In this document: piece by piece, positions 4,880 through 7,173 of the stretch
Numbering within the stretch: position 1 is the stretch's first letter
Layout of the letters: each line of letters opens with the position of its first letter
DNA from: Anaerolineae bacterium
GTDB taxonomy: Bacteria > Chloroflexota > Anaerolineae > B4-G1
Length of the DNA: 7,173 nt
Direction of reading: 5' to 3'
NCBI GenBank assembly: GCA_030612185.1
Contig: JAUWOI010000223.1
Coordinates: 1 to 7,173 of the forward strand
Notes under the pieces: model-generated
Seen by the model: only the letters and a program-made list of their open reading frames with translations
Told to the model about the DNA's origin: nothing
Database searches by the model: none
Translations under genes and position numbers: made by a program

Positions 4880-6061
4880 ATGAATATACTCATCGTTTGG
4901 TTTCTGTTAGCCGGCCCGGTGTGGGCCGCTATTGGCGCCTGGGGCCTGCCGCGAGTCTACCGGCGAAAAGGACTGGACGACTCATCCGCCAGGATCGTGG
5001 GGGGGCTGGGGGGGCTGACGCTGGGCCCCCTGCTGGTGGGGCCGCTGTGGTACTTTACTCCCGAGTTGGAACGCTGGTATTGGACCGGCGGCACAGGCGG
5101 CCTGGCGGCCGTCGAACTGTATGGCTTGTTCGCTGCCACACAGCCCGACAACCTGTGCGTCACGAACGCCAGCTACGTAGCCAACCAGGTCGCCAACGGA
5201 TTGGTCATCGGCTCCATCTACGCTTTGATGGCCGTGGGATTGACTCTGATTTATTCTGTGCAGGGAGTCATCAGTTTCGCTCACGGCCAGTTTTACATGC
5301 TGGGCGGCTATGTGTCCTATTATCTATTGCAGCTCCTTGGAGACGTGAACCCCATCGTCGGAGTGCCGGTGGCGGGTCTGGTCACTATGCTCATCGGCTT
5401 TGCCTTCGAGCGGTTGTTCCTGCGGCCGATGCACTTGGGCCGAGTCGAGCGGGCCGGCGAATACGCAATTCTGATCACCTTCGGCTTTGGATTCTTCTTG
5501 CAATACACGGCCCTGGCCATCGTCGGCCCCTTTTCCCAAAAGACCGATACCTATCTGGAAACGGGTAGTTTGCAAATGGGGCCGCTGACTCTGATCCCCA
5601 ACCGGCTGGTAGCGGCCGCCATAGGAATCGTGCTGATCGGCTTGTTGCTGTACCTCATCAACCGCACCTGGACGGGTAAAGCCTTGCGGGCGGTGAGTAT
5701 GGACAAGCAGGCAGCCGCCGTCACGGGCATCAACCCGCTGACGATGAACACTCTAGCCTTTGGTGTCGGCACTATGCTGGCGGGGATGTCGGGGGCGGCG
5801 CTGATCCCGGTCTTTACCTGGGTGCCGTGGGTGGGCATGTTGGCCTCCACCCGCTCATACGTGATCATCGTCCTGGGCGGCCTGGGCTCCATTCCAGGCG
5901 CGCTCGCGGGTGGACTGATCATCGGTCTGGTGGAAGCGCTGGGCGCCGGCTGCTATCCCGATCCGAGCCGTGGCGCGGCCTACAAGACCGCCTTCGGATT
6001 GATCCTCTTTGCTTTGACATTGCTCCTGCGGCCCACGGGACTGTTCGGGAGAGAGTCATGA
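4880..6061 (+). CDS. ABC importer permease, LivH-like, with N-terminal membrane extension
   Basis: 393-residue membrane protein, about 100 residues longer than the usual LivH of around 290-300. The LivH core starts near A101 (ANQVANGLVIGSIYALMAVGLTLIYSV), with the family motif SFAHG at 132-136 and FYMLGGY after it. It continues through a cytoplasmic ATPase-contact loop (WTGKALRAVSMDKQAAAVTGI), the LGGLGSIPGALAGGLIIGLVEALG helix and the closing LLLRPTGLFG. The extension (1-100) shows two hydrophobic segments, about 3-23 and 39-59, separated by a basic stretch PRVYRRKG, then a soluble-looking stretch 60-100. Start: ATG at 4880 with AAGGAGG at 4862-4868, an 11-nt gap, longer than ideal. Its stop overlaps the next start as ATGA at 6058-6061. 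With the LivM-like partner it should form the transmembrane pore. The bases for residues 41-45 contain two G7 runs. Identity as LivH-type is firm; the role of the extension is unknown. Confidence 0.92.
   Translation: MNILIVWFLLAGPVWAAIGAWGLPRVYRRKGLDDSSARIVGGLGGLTLGPLLVGPLWYFTPELERWYWTGGTGGLAAVELYGLFAATQPDNLCVTNASYVANQVANGLVIGSIYALMAVGLTLIYSVQGVISFAHGQFYMLGGYVSYYLLQLLGDVNPIVGVPVAGLVTMLIGFAFERLFLRPMHLGRVERAGEYAILITFGFGFFLQYTALAIVGPFSQKTDTYLETGSLQMGPLTLIPNRLVAAAIGIVLIGLLLYLINRTWTGKALRAVSMDKQAAAVTGINPLTMNTLAFGVGTMLAGMSGAALIPVFTWVPWVGMLASTRSYVIIVLGGLGSIPGALAGGLIIGLVEALGAGCYPDPSRGAAYKTAFGLILFALTLLLRPTGLFGRES
4999..5014 (+). repeat. Paired G7 tracts early in the LivH-like gene
   Basis: G7 at 4999-5005 and G7 at 5008-5014 are separated only by CT and encode Gly-Gly-Leu-Gly-Gly in the second extension helix. 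The stretch fits the four-times-G3 pattern of a potential G-quadruplex on the coding strand. Homopolymers of this length are also prone to replication slippage and sequencing error. Confidence 0.8.
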
Positions 6062-7131
6062 AGCATCGAATAGATAGTCGTTGGATCGCCGTTGCGGTGT
6101 TGGTAACGCTGCTGGTCTTGACCCCCCTCTACCTGAAGCACTCCCCCTATCAGATGGCAGTGCTGACCGGAGCCTTTTTTTACGCTATCCTGGCCTCAAG
6201 TTGGGCACTGCTGGCAGGCATCGCCGGACAGTTTTCTTTCGCCCACATGGCCTTTGTGGGCATCGGCGCTTACACCGCCGGCCTGCTAGGCCGTGATCTG
6301 GGGACGACACCGCTGATGGGTATCATCGCCGGTACGCTGCTGGCGGGAGCGGTCGGCCTGATCATCGGTCTGCTCTGCCTGAGGCTCAAGGCCGCCTATC
6401 TGGCCCTCTTTACCATCGCCTTTTCCGAGATTTTGCGTATCGTGATCATCACCGAGTTTGAGTTCACGGAGGGGAGCAACGGACTGCAACTAAGCAAACT
6501 GTGGGAGGGGATCACGGGCTTGCAGGAGTACTACGTCATGCTGGGTCTACTCATGGGAGCGATGGGGCTGATGTACTGGCTGGCCGGCTCCCGCTTTGGG
6601 CTATTTGTGCGCTCTATGCGCGAGGACGAGGAGGCAGCATCCGCTATGGGCGTGAACGTGGTGCGCTATAAAGTGCTGATCTTCGTCATCACCAGTCTTA
6701 TCGTCGGGCTGGCCGGGGCTGTTTTCTACCATCAGGTGGGCATCATCACCCCGAACACCATGCAAATATTGCAGATGTCCATGGTGATTGCCATGGCAGT
6801 CATCGGTGGAATGGAAAGCCTGTTAGGGGCCGCCGTCGGTGCTTTCGTCAGCCGCTTTGGCCTGGAAATGCTACGCGAGATCAATATCCTGGGCTTCCAC
6901 CTCGAATTCGGCGCCTGGCGGTACGCGGCTTTCGGCCTGTTGCTGATATTTACCCTGCGCTTTGCCCAGAATGGTTTGCTCTACCCCATCATTGACCGGC
7001 TGTTCATGCGGCGGGCGCGGGAGGAGACCGTGGCTAAGCGGGTACAGGAGACGAAGGTATCCTCCTCCCAAAAGCCTGCCCTGAGCAATGTTGAAGGGTT
7101 GGGGGGGACCGAGGGGGGGCTAGAATCATGA
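6058..7131 (+). CDS. ABC importer permease, LivM-like
   Basis: 357-residue inner-membrane permease, the second half of the translocation channel. The first hydrophobic segment is about 9-26 (WIAVAVLVTLLVLTPLYL), the second about 33-54; then comes the LivM motif GQFSFAHMAFVGIGAY beginning at G57. The ATPase-contact loop RSMREDEEAASAMGV lies at 185-199 and AMAVIGGMESLLGAAVGA follows near the end of the core. I chose ATG 6058 over the frame's earlier opening at 5827. It overlaps the upstream stop as ATGA, has GGGAG at 6047-6051, and begins a proper LivM N-terminus, whereas the upstream frame runs antiparallel in sense to the LivH coding content and has a Gly/Arg-rich non-membrane composition. 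The C-terminal tail (from about 318) is basic, then turns into KPALSNVEGLGGTEGG, which is a translated dispersed repeat plus G-runs and not part of the family core. It overlaps the next gene by ATGA at 7128-7131. Confidence 0.93.
   Translation: MKHRIDSRWIAVAVLVTLLVLTPLYLKHSPYQMAVLTGAFFYAILASSWALLAGIAGQFSFAHMAFVGIGAYTAGLLGRDLGTTPLMGIIAGTLLAGAVGLIIGLLCLRLKAAYLALFTIAFSEILRIVIITEFEFTEGSNGLQLSKLWEGITGLQEYYVMLGLLMGAMGLMYWLAGSRFGLFVRSMREDEEAASAMGVNVVRYKVLIFVITSLIVGLAGAVFYHQVGIITPNTMQILQMSMVIAMAVIGGMESLLGAAVGAFVSRFGLEMLREINILGFHLEFGAWRYAAFGLLLIFTLRFAQNGLLYPIIDRLFMRRAREETVAKRVQETKVSSSQKPALSNVEGLGGTEGGLES
7075..7098 (+). repeat. REP-like dispersed repeat read as part of the LivM tail
   Basis: The segment carries CCTGCCCTGAGC, then AAT, then GTTGAAGGG. 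It closely resembles the dispersed unit CCCTGAGC-NNN-GTCGAAGGG that I recall from intergenic regions and gene ends in many environmental bacterial genomes. One base differs from that form (GTT for GTC). Here it is translated in frame as PALSNVEG (residues 340-347) at the extreme end of the permease. The identification rests on memory of the repeat, not on a search. Confidence 0.55.
7101..7119 (+). repeat. Paired G7 tracts at the livM-livG junction
   Basis: G7 at 7101-7107 and G7 at 7113-7119, separated by ACCGA, end 9 bases before the ATPase start codon. They encode Gly codons of the LivM tail and form the only purine-rich sequence available as a ribosome binding site for the next gene (GAGGGGGGG). 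A one-base slip would change the LivM stop position and alter the ATGA coupling. Confidence 0.8.
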
Positions 7132-7173
7132 TCGAACTTGACGTGCGCGACGTTTACAAGAATTTCGGCGGTA
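7128..7173 (+). CDS. ABC importer ATPase, LivG-like, first 15 codons (3' truncated)
   Basis: ATG at 7128 overlaps the LivM stop as ATGA and opens MIELDVRDVYKNFGG before the right edge. The pattern of a short beta strand followed by a basic/aromatic residue and FGG matches the start of LivG ATPases (for example L.V..L.K.FGG). The Walker A, signature and Walker B motifs lie outside the window, so the call rests on this N-terminus and on operon position after LivH- and LivM-like genes. A LivF-like partner would be expected next. Confidence 0.8.
   Translation, partial: MIELDVRDVYKNFGG

Noticed and set aside
5827..6057. Upstream in-frame extension of the LivM-like gene
   Set aside because: It overlaps LivH coding sequence, is Gly/Arg-rich without membrane helices, and the ATG at 6058 has a ribosome site and a proper LivM N-terminus.

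Overview
The window looks like a chromosomal segment of an uncultured Chloroflexota bacterium, probably Anaerolineae-like. Three things suggest this: GC-rich DNA, a lipoprotein with a long Val-Glu 'EVEV' linker just behind its lipobox (common in Chloroflexota binding-protein lipoproteins), and a dispersed intergenic-type repeat. This is a judgement from style, not from a database match. All credible genes lie on the + strand.

Region 1 (1-2067) holds a two-gene unit. It has the C-terminal part of a SNF2/HepA-type helicase-like ATPase, cut by the left edge, followed after 94 bp (which carry a heptamer tandem repeat) by a small SWIM zinc-finger protein. Such pairs are a recurring bacterial arrangement of unknown cellular role, presumed to act on nucleic acid or protein-DNA complexes.

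Region 2 (2082-3011) holds an IclR-family regulator. A near-consensus sigma70-type promoter (TTGACA, 17 bp, TAGAAT, with extended -10 TG) lies inside the end of the upstream region, and a TTCC-N7-GGAA dyad just downstream is a possible autoregulatory operator.

Region 3 (3012-3335) is a 324-bp spacer. Its centre is a 122-bp MITE-like element with 15-bp terminal inverted repeats (one mismatch), exact 6-bp TAAGAT flanking duplications and strong internal folding. I see no open reading frame of note in it.

Region 4 (3336-7173) is an ABC importer operon of the branched-chain amino acid (HAAT/Liv) type: binding lipoprotein, two tandem hairpins, LivH-like permease, LivM-like permease and the first 15 codons of a LivG-like ATPase. 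The last three genes overlap by ATGA. A LivF-like ATPase is expected beyond the right edge. The lipoprotein would capture a small ligand outside the membrane, the two permeases form the channel, and the ATPases drive import. The neighbouring IclR protein may sense the ligand or a catabolite. The ligand cannot be read from the sequence.

The oddest points are the MITE in the regulator-transporter spacer, a roughly 100-residue two-helix N-terminal extension on the LivH-like permease, a dispersed repeat read in frame as the LivM C-terminal tail, and two pairs of G7 tracts inside permease genes. I found no rRNA, tRNA or CRISPR array, and no clearly new system; the most novel candidates are set out in the findings.
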